Assembly (NCBI GenBank): GCA_963714405.1
Contig: CAVQOH010000001.1
Span: 434,001 to 498,000 of the forward strand
DNA length: 64,000 bases
Reading direction: 5' to 3'
DNA from: JAZGGS01 sp963714405
GTDB taxonomy: Bacteria > Bacteroidota > Ignavibacteria > Ignavibacteriales > Ignavibacteriaceae
The stretch's first letter is position 1, and every line of letters begins with the position of its first letter. The notes under the pieces were generated by a model that had not been told where the DNA came from, did no database searches, and worked only from the letters and a program-made list of their open reading frames with translations. Positions 27,051 through 35,280 of the stretch are shown piece by piece. The position numbers were made by a program, and so were the translations under genes.

Positions 27051-27664
27051 AAGTTCACCTCGCTGCTAAAATTTTTATCAATCAGTTCATTATAGATTGT
27101 TTCTTTTTCAAACTCAGGTAGTTCTGACGTTAAATCATTTATCGCGTATTCTGAGATGATTGCTATCTTTATTTCATTTGATGAAGAGAGAATAATATTT
27201 TCCAATTCAGTTTCATCAGGATTGTAGTAATCTTCATCAATTAAATAGTCTTCACTATCATCACCCAGGTAATTAATTAATTCATTAATCTCATCATCCG
27301 ATATTTTATTTGCAAATTCATTTACGGTTAAAATATTATTCGATGATGAATCCAAAAAAGGTGTGAAGATAAGATAACCGGTAGTTAATATTAAAATAAA
27401 TGTTAATGTGTAAGCAAATTTCCAGGATTGTTTTACAGTACTATTTTCATTTAATTTATCTTTTAGTGAGGGAATGAGATTTACAAAGTAATTACTGTCA
27501 TATTCAATGGAATTTTGTTCATCAATTTTACCTAATACTTTTTTATAAGCAGCTAATTCATTTTGTAAATCCTTAGATTGCGAAAATTCTTTTTCAAATT
27601 GAATTTTCTCTTCACTACTCAGATCACCTTCAATATATTTTATTATTTTTTCGTTGTTATTCAT
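27047..27664 (-). CDS. Putative anti-sigma factor (single membrane span)
   Basis: 205 residues. Cytoplasmic N-terminus with IIKYIEGDLSSEEKIQFEKEF, typical of anti-sigma factors of this phylum (no zinc His-Cys motif), a membrane helix at about 84-103 (FAYTLTFILILTTGYLIF), and an acidic periplasmic part. It overlaps the sigma gene by 8 bp and the next gene by 4 bp. Function is inferred from position and topology. Confidence 0.75.
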   Translation of the reverse strand: MNNNEKIIKYIEGDLSSEEKIQFEKEFSQSKDLQNELAAYKKVLGKIDEQNSIEYDSNYFVNLIPSLKDKLNENSTVKQSWKFAYTLTFILILTTGYLIFTPFLDSSSNNILTVNEFANKISDDEINELINYLGDDSEDYLIDEDYYNPDETELENIILSSSNEIKIAIISEYAINDLTSELPEFEKETIYNELIDKNFSSEVNL

Positions 27665-28205
27665 AATCTTGCATTAATTCTTTAATTTTTTTAAAAGCGT
27701 GGTAATAATTTGCTTTAAGAGTGCCTATACTCCTGTTTGTAATTTTGGATATCTCTTTAAAACTTAATCCTTCAAAATTCCTGAATAAAAAAATTTCGCG
27801 CTGCTTTGCAGGTATTATATTTAAATGCTTCTGCATCTGTTCAAATTTTTCCTTTGATTCTATGTTTTTGAAGATATCATTTTCATCAACTTTATTTTCA
27901 TGCCAATTTTCAATCGGAAAAAATTTCTGTAACTGTCTTTTTTTTATCAAATTCAAACTACGTGTGGATGTTATTTTATAAATCCACGTATAAAGCGATG
28001 ATTCAAATTTAAAAGTATTGAGCTTTTTAAACATAACTAAAAGAACACTTTGTACAATTTCATCTGCATCCAAATGATTGCCAACCATTCGTCTTGCATG
28101 CCAGTAAATCCTTTCCTGGTAGCGTTTTACAAGTACATTAAAGGCAATTTCACTACCATTAATGAACTCCTTTACAAGATCATGATCGCTTTTCTCAAAA
28201 GTCAT
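27657..28205 (-). CDS. RNA polymerase ECF sigma factor
   Basis: 182 residues. Region 2 is seen in LVKRYQERIYWHARRMVGNHLDADEIVQSVLLVMFKKL and region 4 in QREIFLFRNFEGLSFKEISKITNRSIGTLKANYYHAFKKI, the ECF two-domain layout. First gene of the operon with its anti-sigma factor and a Spy-like protein. The divergent Spy-like gene at 28336 suggests it controls envelope-stress genes on both sides. Confidence 0.92.
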   Translation of the reverse strand: MTFEKSDHDLVKEFINGSEIAFNVLVKRYQERIYWHARRMVGNHLDADEIVQSVLLVMFKKLNTFKFESSLYTWIYKITSTRSLNLIKKRQLQKFFPIENWHENKVDENDIFKNIESKEKFEQMQKHLNIIPAKQREIFLFRNFEGLSFKEISKITNRSIGTLKANYYHAFKKIKELMQDYE

Positions 28206-28250
28206 ACATTATTCAATTCTACGGTACTTAGACAACTTTTTAATAAACCG

Positions 28251-28274
28251 GGTTTAAAGATAATCTTTTAAACC
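28251..28274. promoter_or_regulatory. 24-bp near-perfect palindrome in divergent promoter region
   Basis: The left arm GGTTTAAAGAT pairs with the right arm ATCTTTTAAACC around a central A; the only imperfection is one extra A in the right arm. It is 46 bp before the sigma gene and 62 bp before the divergent Spy-like gene, a natural place for an operator. It could also fold as RNA. Confidence 0.5.
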
Positions 28275-28335
28275 TTTACTGAAAGATACGTGTCAAATAT
28301 GCAAATCTTTATAAATTATAACAGAGGTAAAAAAA

Positions 28336-28797
28336 ATGAAACGAAAAATAATCATATCGGTTCTGCTTTCCGCAATTTTAATTTTAGCAGGTGCGTACAC
28401 TTTTGCGCAGCCGGAAAGAGAATATAAAAGAGACAATAAGCGTGAAAAAATTCACGAAAAATTAAATCTAACAGATGAACAGCAAACTCAGATTGAAAAA
28501 CTCCGCTTTACACACCAGGAAACGATGATAGATTTAAAGGCTGAAGTTGAGAAAAAAGAACTCTCTTTAAAGGAAATGCAAAGCGAAGGAAATTATTCAA
28601 GGAGTGATTACATTTCTAAAGTTGAAGAATTAATAGCTGCACAGAATAAAATGAAGTTAGCTAACGCTAACCACAAAATGGATGTATATGAATTGCTAGA
28701 TGCGGAACAGCAGGAAACCTGGAATAAAATGAAACCAATGAGAGAAAAGAGACTTGATAAGAAGAAAAAACATTTTAAGATGAAGAATCACTTCTAA
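28336..28797 (+). CDS. Spy/CpxP-like LTxxQ protein
   Basis: 153 residues with signal peptide (to TFAQ), then KLNLTDEQQTQIEKLRF (LTxxQ motif) and a second copy LLDAEQQETWNKM, in a highly charged helical protein as in Spy, a periplasmic chaperone and metal-stress protein. AGAGGT precedes the ATG at good distance. Divergent from the ECF sigma gene and closed by a strong terminator. Confidence 0.8.
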   Translation: MKRKIIISVLLSAILILAGAYTFAQPEREYKRDNKREKIHEKLNLTDEQQTQIEKLRFTHQETMIDLKAEVEKKELSLKEMQSEGNYSRSDYISKVEELIAAQNKMKLANANHKMDVYELLDAEQQETWNKMKPMREKRLDKKKKHFKMKNHF

Positions 28798-28805
28798 AGT
28801 AAATT

Positions 28806-28832
28806 AAAAAAGCCGGTTTGTCCGGCTTTTTT
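28806..28832. terminator. Bidirectional terminator between convergent genes
   Basis: 11-bp stem AAAAAAGCCGG / CCGGCTTTTTT with loop TTTGT, giving a T run on either strand. It serves the Spy-like gene (ends 28797) and the SDR gene (ends 28871). Confidence 0.88.
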
Positions 28833-28870
28833 GTTTTAAATAAAATCACTCATGCATATTCTGTAAATTC

Positions 28871-29581
28871 TTACAAATCCCCCCCAATAGGTCTCAGAAC
28901 AATTTCTTCCGTAACAATATTTTCCTTCTGCAAAAAAGAAGATACAATAACGCGTGCTATACTTTCCGGCTGCATCATTTGTTCACCGTATTCTTTTCTC
29001 ATATCAGCAGACCAGATAGGCGTTTCAGTTGCTCCGGGAATGATATTAATAACTCTTATATTGTGTTTTCTCACTTCTTCCCTTAAAGAACGTGCATAAC
29101 CCAGCAAACCAAGTTTTGAAGCTGTGTAGACAGAACTTTTTTCAAATATTTTATTTGCTACCACAGAAAGTACATTTACAATCGTTCCCCCACTGTTTTT
29201 AATGAAATAAGGAAGAACGGTTTTTATTGTATAAATTGAGCCAAGCAGGTTTGCGTTTATCACATCATTAATTTCATTGATGGAATTTTCTTCAGCAAGT
29301 TTAAATGAAGTAATACCTGCATTGTTTACAAGGCAATCAATTTTGTTATTCTTTTTTATCCTTTTAAATGTTTGATCAACATTACTGGAGGAAGCAACGT
29401 TACAGGGATAAACAAATATGTTTTTACCATCTTTTCCAGCTTCTTTTTTTAAGCGTTCAAGTTCAAATTCTCTTCTGGCAGAAGCAAAAACATCACAACC
29501 AACAGAAACAAATTCCAATGCTGTTGCTTTTCCAATTCCGGAACTTGCACCGGTTATCCATATCCCGTTTTTATCTGCCAT
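28871..29581 (-). CDS. SDR oxidoreductase, sepiapterin-reductase-like
   Basis: About 236 residues. Rossmann motif TGASSGIG, NNAG, catalytic Ser and YTASK. The C-terminal EEIVLRPIGGD and the PIW/QMM stretch before it resemble the ending I recall for the green sulfur bacterial sepiapterin reductase, which makes a tetrahydrobiopterin isomer from the PTPS product. ATG at 29581 is preferred; the track-like GTG at 29584 is inside the folE stop (TAGTGATG). Last gene of the pterin operon after folE and PTPS. The reductase function is inferred from similarity and context. Confidence 0.75.
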   Translation of the reverse strand: MADKNGIWITGASSGIGKATALEFVSVGCDVFASARREFELERLKKEAGKDGKNIFVYPCNVASSSNVDQTFKRIKKNNKIDCLVNNAGITSFKLAEENSINEINDVINANLLGSIYTIKTVLPYFIKNSGGTIVNVLSVVANKIFEKSSVYTASKLGLLGYARSLREEVRKHNIRVINIIPGATETPIWSADMRKEYGEQMMQPESIARVIVSSFLQKENIVTEEIVLRPIGGDL

Positions 29582-29583
29582 CA

Positions 29584-30150
29584 CTAAAGATTTTTATGAG
29601 AAATTAAATTTATAAATTCTGATCGCGTGCGCGCATCTTCTTTAAAATCACCGTGCACAGCACTTGTTGTTGCAGATGAATTTTGTTTTTGAACTCCTCT
29701 CATCATCATGCACATATGAAATGCTTCAGAAACAACTGCAACACCTTTTGGTTGAAGATACTCATCGAGTGTATCAGCAATTTCCTGTGTCATTCTTTCC
29801 TGAACCTGCAAACGTCTTGAATAAATTTCGACTAAACGCGGAATTTTACTTAACCCAATTATTTTTCCATCAGGAATGTATGCAACATGAACTTTTCCGT
29901 AAAAAGGCAGCATGTGATGCTCGCATAAACTGTAAAAATCAATATTCTTAACAAGTACCATTTCATCATATTTTTCGTTAAAAACAGCTTTATTCATCAC
30001 TTCGTCAACATCCATTCGGTAACCCGAAGTTAAAAAATCATAAGCTTCTGCAACACGGCGAGGTGTTGAAAGTAAACCTTCTCTTTTGGGATCCTCACCA
30101 ATTTCAGTTAAAAGATCAGTTACAAGTTTTCCAACTTTATCATTATTCAA
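29584..30150 (-). CDS. folE: GTP cyclohydrolase I
   Basis: 188 residues, normal for FolE, which makes dihydroneopterin triphosphate from GTP, the first step to folate or biopterin. The zinc site and active site are complete: YSLCEHHMLPF, IIGLSKIPRLVEIYSRRLQVQERMT, HMCMMMRGV. Located 3 bp after the PTPS gene and touching the SDR gene, so one transcript. The other genes point to pterin cofactor synthesis in addition to folate. Confidence 0.96.
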   Translation of the reverse strand: MNNDKVGKLVTDLLTEIGEDPKREGLLSTPRRVAEAYDFLTSGYRMDVDEVMNKAVFNEKYDEMVLVKNIDFYSLCEHHMLPFYGKVHVAYIPDGKIIGLSKIPRLVEIYSRRLQVQERMTQEIADTLDEYLQPKGVAVVSEAFHMCMMMRGVQKQNSSATTSAVHGDFKEDARTRSEFINLISHKNL

Positions 30151-30153
30151 TTT

Positions 30154-30570
30154 TCATTCTCCTCTATATTCGAAATAATTGTTTTCTGTTTCGTAAAGTT
30201 TAACAGAATTCAATTTGCCGTCAGGAATTTTATCCTGCAACTGTTGCCAGATTGCTATAACAAGATTTTCAGAGGTTGGATTAATTCCTTTCATAAAATC
30301 TGTTTCATCGTTAAGATTTTTATGATCAACTTTTTCAATTACGTTATTGTGAATTATCTCTTTTAATTTTTTTATATCCAAAACAAATCCCGTTTTCGGA
30401 TTAGCAACACCTGCAACTGTAACTTCCAGGGTATAGTTATGACCATGCCATTTGGGATTGCTGCATTTTCCAAACAGTTTTAAATTTTCTTCATCACTTA
30501 ACTCAGGTAAAAATAATCTATGTGCTGCAGCAAAAGTTTCGCGGCGGGTTATGTAAACAGTTTTACTCAT
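30154..30570 (-). CDS. 6-pyruvoyl-tetrahydropterin synthase / 6-carboxytetrahydropterin synthase family
   Basis: 138 residues. Zinc ligands in AAAHRLF and WHGHNY; catalytic Cys in GKCSNPKWHGHNY with spacing as in eukaryotic-type PTPS (C-x-NP-x-x-HGHNY); downstream DHKNLND and TSENL. It could be QueD (queuosine pathway) or PTPS (tetrahydrobiopterin pathway). The neighbouring folE, the SDR and phenylalanine hydroxylase favour PTPS. Adjacent to the peroxiredoxin gene with no gap. Confidence 0.85.
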   Translation of the reverse strand: MSKTVYITRRETFAAAHRLFLPELSDEENLKLFGKCSNPKWHGHNYTLEVTVAGVANPKTGFVLDIKKLKEIIHNNVIEKVDHKNLNDETDFMKGINPTSENLVIAIWQQLQDKIPDGKLNSVKLYETENNYFEYRGE

Positions 30571-31035
30571 TTAATTTAGTTCTTTGATAGCTTCCATTAC
30601 TTCTTTGTTATGATCAGCTACTCTAACCTTGCTGAAAATTTTTCTAACCTTTTGGTTTTTATCAATTATAAAAGTTGATCTTACAACTCCCATGTATTTT
30701 CTTCCATACATACTTTTCTCTTTCCAAACATCGTATTTTTTTAAAACTTCTTTCTTTTCATCGCTTAAAAGATTAAAAGGAAGATTGTATTTGTCGGCAA
30801 ACTTTTTGTGTGATTCTACCGAGTCAGGACTGATACCCAAAATAGCCGCATTTATTTTCCCAAATTTTGGAAACTCATCCCTGAAATTGCAAGCCTGCGC
30901 AGTGCATCCGGATGTATTATCCTTCGGGTAAAAGTAAAGTACAATGTTTTGATCTTTAAAATCATTAAGTGAAATTGTTTTTCCATCCTGATTTTGAAGT
31001 TTTACGGCAGGTGCCTTATTTCCCTCTTTAATCAT
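30571..31035 (-). CDS. bcp: Thioredoxin-dependent peroxiredoxin, BCP type
   Basis: 154 residues. Peroxidatic Cys in DNTSGCTAQACNFRDEF with resolving Cys five residues later, the BCP/PrxQ pattern. Removes peroxides with thioredoxin. Its placement directly before PTPS and folE may protect easily oxidised tetrahydropterins. The inverted repeat at 31079-31134 is upstream. Confidence 0.93.
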   Translation of the reverse strand: MIKEGNKAPAVKLQNQDGKTISLNDFKDQNIVLYFYPKDNTSGCTAQACNFRDEFPKFGKINAAILGISPDSVESHKKFADKYNLPFNLLSDEKKEVLKKYDVWKEKSMYGRKYMGVVRSTFIIDKNQKVRKIFSKVRVADHNKEVMEAIKELN

Positions 31036-31078
31036 TTTTACCCTTATTTAGTTACATATTGAACATTTTTATTATATA

Positions 31079-31134
31079 TAAGGATTAACAAATTAGTTGG
31101 AGATAAAGTTCAACAGTACATTCGCTAATCCTTA
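31079..31134. repeat. 9-bp inverted repeat flanking an intergenic spacer
   Basis: TAAGGATTA at 31079-31087 and its exact complement TAATCCTTA at 31126-31134 bracket 38 bases between the two peroxiredoxin genes. It could be a hairpin or paired regulator sites; no other support. Confidence 0.35.
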
Positions 31135-31153
31135 ATTAATCTTTTTGATTTAG

Positions 31154-31633
31154 TTATGATAGTTCCTGAAGCGTATTTTTAATTTTCTCATAACTTGGTT
31201 CATCACCCGGGTTTTCCAGTATTTCAACATATTTCACAGATTGATTTTTATCAATTACAAAAGCAGCTCTCTTTGCAATTCCAATCAAATCAAGTTTACC
31301 AGGAACAAACACATCATAAGTTCCACCATAACTATTCGTAGCTTCCCTGTGGAAATCACTTAGCAGTGGAAAATTATAATTATTTTTTTCTTGCCACATT
31401 TTTAATGCAAACGGGCTATCAACACTAACTGCTAAAACCTGTGCATCAAGATTTTCGTAAGCTTTTAATTCATCACGGAATGTGCACATCTCCTTAGTAC
31501 ATGGAGTTGTATTTGCTAATGGGAAAAATAATAAAACAACATTTTTTCCTTTAAAACTTTCCAATGATACTCTTTCTGCATCCTGATTTAGTAAATTGAA
31601 TGCAGGTGCTTTATCACCAATTTTTAAAGACAT
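31154..31633 (-). CDS. Peroxiredoxin (AhpE/one-family AhpC-TSA type)
   Basis: 159 residues. Peroxidatic Cys in LANTTPCTKEMCTFRDEL, followed by SVDSPFALKMWQEKN. The second Cys five residues on suggests either intramolecular resolution or a structural role. Lies 118 bp upstream of bcp and downstream of phenylalanine hydroxylase. The substrate range is not determinable. Confidence 0.9.
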   Translation of the reverse strand: MSLKIGDKAPAFNLLNQDAERVSLESFKGKNVVLLFFPLANTTPCTKEMCTFRDELKAYENLDAQVLAVSVDSPFALKMWQEKNNYNFPLLSDFHREATNSYGGTYDVFVPGKLDLIGIAKRAAFVIDKNQSVKYVEILENPGDEPSYEKIKNTLQELS

Positions 31634-31825
31634 TTAATTCTCCTTTTAAGTTAATTTTTAGATTAAAATCACATGGCGGGAAAACAAGTTCAACGCGCCC
31701 TATAATTGCGAAATTTGTATTGTAATTTATAAATGAATTACATGATTACCAATTGAAAAGATTACAAAAATTATTGAAACTAATTATAATTGATTTAAGT
31801 TGAAGAAAATTATCAATGAAAAGAA

Positions 31826-32632
31826 TTACAACAACTTCTTTTTCCTTGTCCATTCATCAAATCCTGATTCAAGCTGTTCAAAAGAGTCAATTGCGAACAG
31901 AATTGGTTGCAAATGCCAAACATCATATTGTTGAGTAACAATTCTTTCAGGATTAAAATCTATAACTTCTACTTTTTCAGAAAGCGCGTTCTGTACTTCC
32001 TGGCTTGAGGAAAGAATTCCTGCACCGTAAATGCGCATACCTGCAGGATTTCTAATCAATCCAAACTCAACAGTAAACCAGTGAAAAGTTTCCAGTAATG
32101 TTCTGCTTTCACCTTCGGCATTTAATGCCGCCACACCAAATTTTTGATAGAATGATGCAAAACTTTTATTTGTCAACAGCGGCATATGCCCGAAAATATC
32201 ATGAAACAAATCCGGCGCAGGTGTGTAATCCAATTCATCTTTACCGCGTATGTAATCAGTTGATGGAAAAACTTTACGTCGAAGCAATTCAAAAAAGTTC
32301 TGTTCATGAATTAAACCTGGTACACGTGCAACTTTCCAGCTGGTAGTTTTTGAAAATATATTACTTAGATTTTTCAAGTATGGAATTTTATCTGATTTAA
32401 ATCCCAATTTGCTTGTTCCTTCCATATATTCATCGCAAGCTCTCCCAGTAAGGAATTTCATCTGTCTTTCATAAAGATATTTCCAGGTTTCATGATCTGA
32501 TTGAGGATAATTTGGATAAACTATTTCATCGTGTTCAGGAACCGGTCCTTCAAGTTTTTGAGGAATGCATCGCGGATCAATGCCATCCTGCGCTGCTTTT
32601 TCGTAAGCCGATTGATGTTCTTTTGATTCCAT
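31826..32632 (-). CDS. phhA: Phenylalanine 4-monooxygenase (aromatic amino acid hydroxylase)
   Basis: 268 residues, bacterial monodomain length. The non-heme iron site is HDIFGHMP with the third ligand in TVEFGLI; substrate residues in TPAPDLFHDI. Converts phenylalanine to tyrosine with tetrahydropterin and oxygen. It heads the stretch that encodes the likely cofactor route (folE, PTPS, SDR). The gap to the next gene is 192 bp, so it may have a separate promoter. Confidence 0.93.
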   Translation of the reverse strand: MESKEHQSAYEKAAQDGIDPRCIPQKLEGPVPEHDEIVYPNYPQSDHETWKYLYERQMKFLTGRACDEYMEGTSKLGFKSDKIPYLKNLSNIFSKTTSWKVARVPGLIHEQNFFELLRRKVFPSTDYIRGKDELDYTPAPDLFHDIFGHMPLLTNKSFASFYQKFGVAALNAEGESRTLLETFHWFTVEFGLIRNPAGMRIYGAGILSSSQEVQNALSEKVEVIDFNPERIVTQQYDVWHLQPILFAIDSFEQLESGFDEWTRKKKLL

Positions 32633-32768
32633 TAATTTTGTTGGCTCAAATAATTTTTCTTAAAAGTATTTTTTAAAAAGTTACAGATTAAAGAAGTTAT
32701 AATCAATAATATAAGAAACTATTATAAATTTTCGGCAAGAAGAGTACAACAGTGGAATTATTTCTTTA

Positions 32769-33647
32769 TCAACATTTTTCCGTTTTATATCCTTTATATA
32801 TTGAGTAAAAGACTAAAAAGTGAACAATTTTTATAATCAGTTTTGCTGGGAATAAGTTTAATGATTTTTTTAATAGTGATGCAATACAATCTTTTAGCAA
32901 AAATCTTATCAGCTTGTGATGAATTAAATTTGATTCCATAATATCAAACCTGAATATCTCCTTAAATTCAGGGTACTTTCTTCTTATTATTTTTAGATTT
33001 GTAGCACCAAATTCTCTCATCTGTTTTAGTGCTTTATCTAAACTTTTATCCATAACTGCATTTCCAAAAGCTGTTTTATTAAACACAGCAGGAATACTAA
33101 ATTTCTTATTTAGTAAATAACCAAGAACTGTATCATCTCCACCATAGTTTTTACTGAGTTCAGGGTCCTGTCCGTTGAGCTCAACAAAATAGTATGATTT
33201 AAAAGCAACATTCTGTGTGTTCAGGTAATATGCTGGAATTTCAGCGAGATCATTATACTTATTTTTTCCCCTTGTTTGAAGATATTGTGCCCAAAAATTT
33301 TCCTTTTGGTTTTCATAAATTACTTCTCCAATAGAAATACAATCTTTTTTCTCAAGCAAATCAAAATGTTTTTTCAATAAATCATTTTGTGGAACAATAT
33401 CAGGATCAAACAGAAGAAGATATTTTGCAGAAATTTTTTTCAGAGCAAGGTTTCGTGTTTCATTTCTTCCTTTGTGAGAATTTTCCGGATGAATTAGAAT
33501 AGTAAAATTAAAATTAAACCTTTCTTTATTTAAGTATTCAATAGTTCCATCAGTTGAACCATCAACGCAAACAAGAACTTTGAAATCTTTAAAAGACTGA
33601 CTAGCAAATCCTTCGAGGCATTTCTTAAGTTCCTGCAAGTTATTCAT
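32769..33647 (-). CDS. Family 2 glycosyltransferase
   Basis: 292 codons from the first Met. The frame continues upstream as STFDIIIPTMNN, the normal GT2 N-terminus, so the annotated Met is internal; an in-frame CTG at 33680 is the only near start codon before a stop, hence a rare start or a local error. The nucleotide-sugar site is seen in CVDGSTDGT and LLFDPDIVPQND, and GGDDTVLGYLL further on. Transfers a sugar to an unknown acceptor. No close operon partner. Confidence 0.82.
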   Translation of the reverse strand: MNNLQELKKCLEGFASQSFKDFKVLVCVDGSTDGTIEYLNKERFNFNFTILIHPENSHKGRNETRNLALKKISAKYLLLFDPDIVPQNDLLKKHFDLLEKKDCISIGEVIYENQKENFWAQYLQTRGKNKYNDLAEIPAYYLNTQNVAFKSYYFVELNGQDPELSKNYGGDDTVLGYLLNKKFSIPAVFNKTAFGNAVMDKSLDKALKQMREFGATNLKIIRRKYPEFKEIFRFDIMESNLIHHKLIRFLLKDCIASLLKKSLNLFPAKLIIKIVHFLVFYSIYKGYKTEKC

Positions 33648-33709
33648 TGTAGGAATTATTATATCAAATGTACTATTCAGAAAATTTTAACCTAAATTAA
33701 ATATAATTG

Positions 33710-34729
33710 TTATATTATGTTTACTTCATACTCTAACTTAACATCAAAAATGTTTTGTACATTTTCTCTTATCATATTAGCAAAATCTAAAACTTCTTTT
33801 CCCGTAGCACCATAATTTACAATTACAAGTGGTTGATTAGGATAAGTTGCAACGTTTCCCACCTTCTTCCCTTTCAATCCGCATTTTTCTATTAACCAGG
33901 CAGCAGGAATTTTCACGTTATTTTCATCAGCAGGATAACTTTTTAAATCTGGATAAATATCATTAATACTTTTATACATTTCTATTGAAATTACTGGGTT
34001 TTTAAAAAAACTTCCTGCATTGCTCAGTTCTTCTGGATCAGGCAATTTAGCTTTGCGGATTTTTAAAACAATATCACTTACATCTTTTATAGTTGGGTTG
34101 TCAATATGTTGATTTTCAACTTCTTCTTTAACATCCTGGTAAGATATTTGTGCAATCGGATTTTTATTTAACCTGAATTTTACGGATGTTATAACAAATT
34201 TGTTTTTTAATTCATTTTTAAAAATTGAATCGCGGTACGCAAATTTGCAATCATCTTTTAGCAAAGTTTTGTTCTCTCCATTCTCCAGCATTATCCCTTC
34301 AAGCGAATGAAAAGTATCTGCAAGTTTCTGTCCATAAGCACCAATATTTTGAATTGGTGCAGCACCAACAGTTCCCGGTATTAAAATTAGATTCTCCACT
34401 CCTCCATAATTATTTTTAATAGTATACCTTACAAAATCATTCCAATCTACACCAGCTGCAGCTTCCAAAAGGACACTTTCATCATCTTCATCAATAAATT
34501 TAATTCCATCCAGTGATACTTTGCAGATAAGTCCGTCATAATTATTTGTAAATAAAATATTGCTGCCTCCACCAATTAATAGAGTGGGTTCGTTTAAATA
34601 TTCTTTGCTGTTCAATAATTCATTAACATTAGTAATGGAATTAATCTCTACAAAAAACTTTGCGTTTACATCAATACTAAAAGTGTTATAATTTTTTAAT
34701 GGATGATCAGAAAATATTTTCATATACAC
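33710..34729 (-). CDS. murB: UDP-N-acetylenolpyruvoylglucosamine reductase
   Basis: Likely starts at the ATG 34723 (about 337 residues), since the frame otherwise opens with a GTG. FAD-binding elements PTLLIGGGSNILFT and NLILIPGTVGAAPIQNIGAYG are present, with catalytic Ser in NAGSFFKNPV and the C-terminal Glu in KLEYEVNII; the length fits type I MurB. Produces UDP-MurNAc for peptidoglycan. Confidence 0.94.
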   Translation of the reverse strand: MYMKIFSDHPLKNYNTFSIDVNAKFFVEINSITNVNELLNSKEYLNEPTLLIGGGSNILFTNNYDGLICKVSLDGIKFIDEDDESVLLEAAAGVDWNDFVRYTIKNNYGGVENLILIPGTVGAAPIQNIGAYGQKLADTFHSLEGIMLENGENKTLLKDDCKFAYRDSIFKNELKNKFVITSVKFRLNKNPIAQISYQDVKEEVENQHIDNPTIKDVSDIVLKIRKAKLPDPEELSNAGSFFKNPVISIEMYKSINDIYPDLKSYPADENNVKIPAAWLIEKCGLKGKKVGNVATYPNQPLVIVNYGATGKEVLDFANMIRENVQNIFDVKLEYEVNII

Positions 34730-34869
34730 ATTTTAATTCAATAATGTTTTTAACCTTTTTTCCCTTTACCAAATAAAACAAATATTTCTCCCAAAGAAAA
34801 ATGTTAAATGTTTATAGTTGTTTATAATAATTTCAATAATTAACTTTTCCTTCAAAAAATTGGGTATAC

Positions 34870-35280
34870 TTGAATAACGATTATCATTACGAACAATCTG
34901 CAGTAATTCCTTACCGCATTAAAAATGGTAAGGTGGAGGTAATGCTTATTACTTCCATCAGGAAAAAAAGATGGATAGTACCAAAAGGATTTGTTGAATT
35001 TAACCTGTCTGCATTTGAATCCGCAAAAAAGGAAGCGTACGAAGAAGCAGGAATACTTGGAACAAACGAAACTATACAACTTGGTAGTTTTAGTATGAAA
35101 AAATACGGAGGAGAATTATCAATTATTGTTTTTTCCATGGAGGTTGTCGAAGAACATGAAGATTACCCGGAAAAAAATTTAAGAAAAAGAAAATGGTTTT
35201 CGATTGAAGAAGCAGAAAAGAAAATAGACTTTATTGAGATTGGAGAGTTTATTAATAAACTTGGTAAGAAGCTAAACTAA
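34870..35280 (+). CDS. Nudix hydrolase
   Basis: 136 residues from a TTG start. The Nudix box reads GFVEFNLSAFESAKKEAYEEAGI: the catalytic EAYEEAG part is intact, but the usual Glu at position 7 is Leu and the Arg of REU is Lys. KRRWIVPKGF precedes the box. Substrate unknown; close relatives hydrolyse nucleoside diphosphate derivatives or diadenosine polyphosphates. Divergent from murB; its end overlaps recX by 4 bp. Confidence 0.83.
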   Translation: MNNDYHYEQSAVIPYRIKNGKVEVMLITSIRKKRWIVPKGFVEFNLSAFESAKKEAYEEAGILGTNETIQLGSFSMKKYGGELSIIVFSMEVVEEHEDYPEKNLRKRKWFSIEEAEKKIDFIEIGEFINKLGKKLN

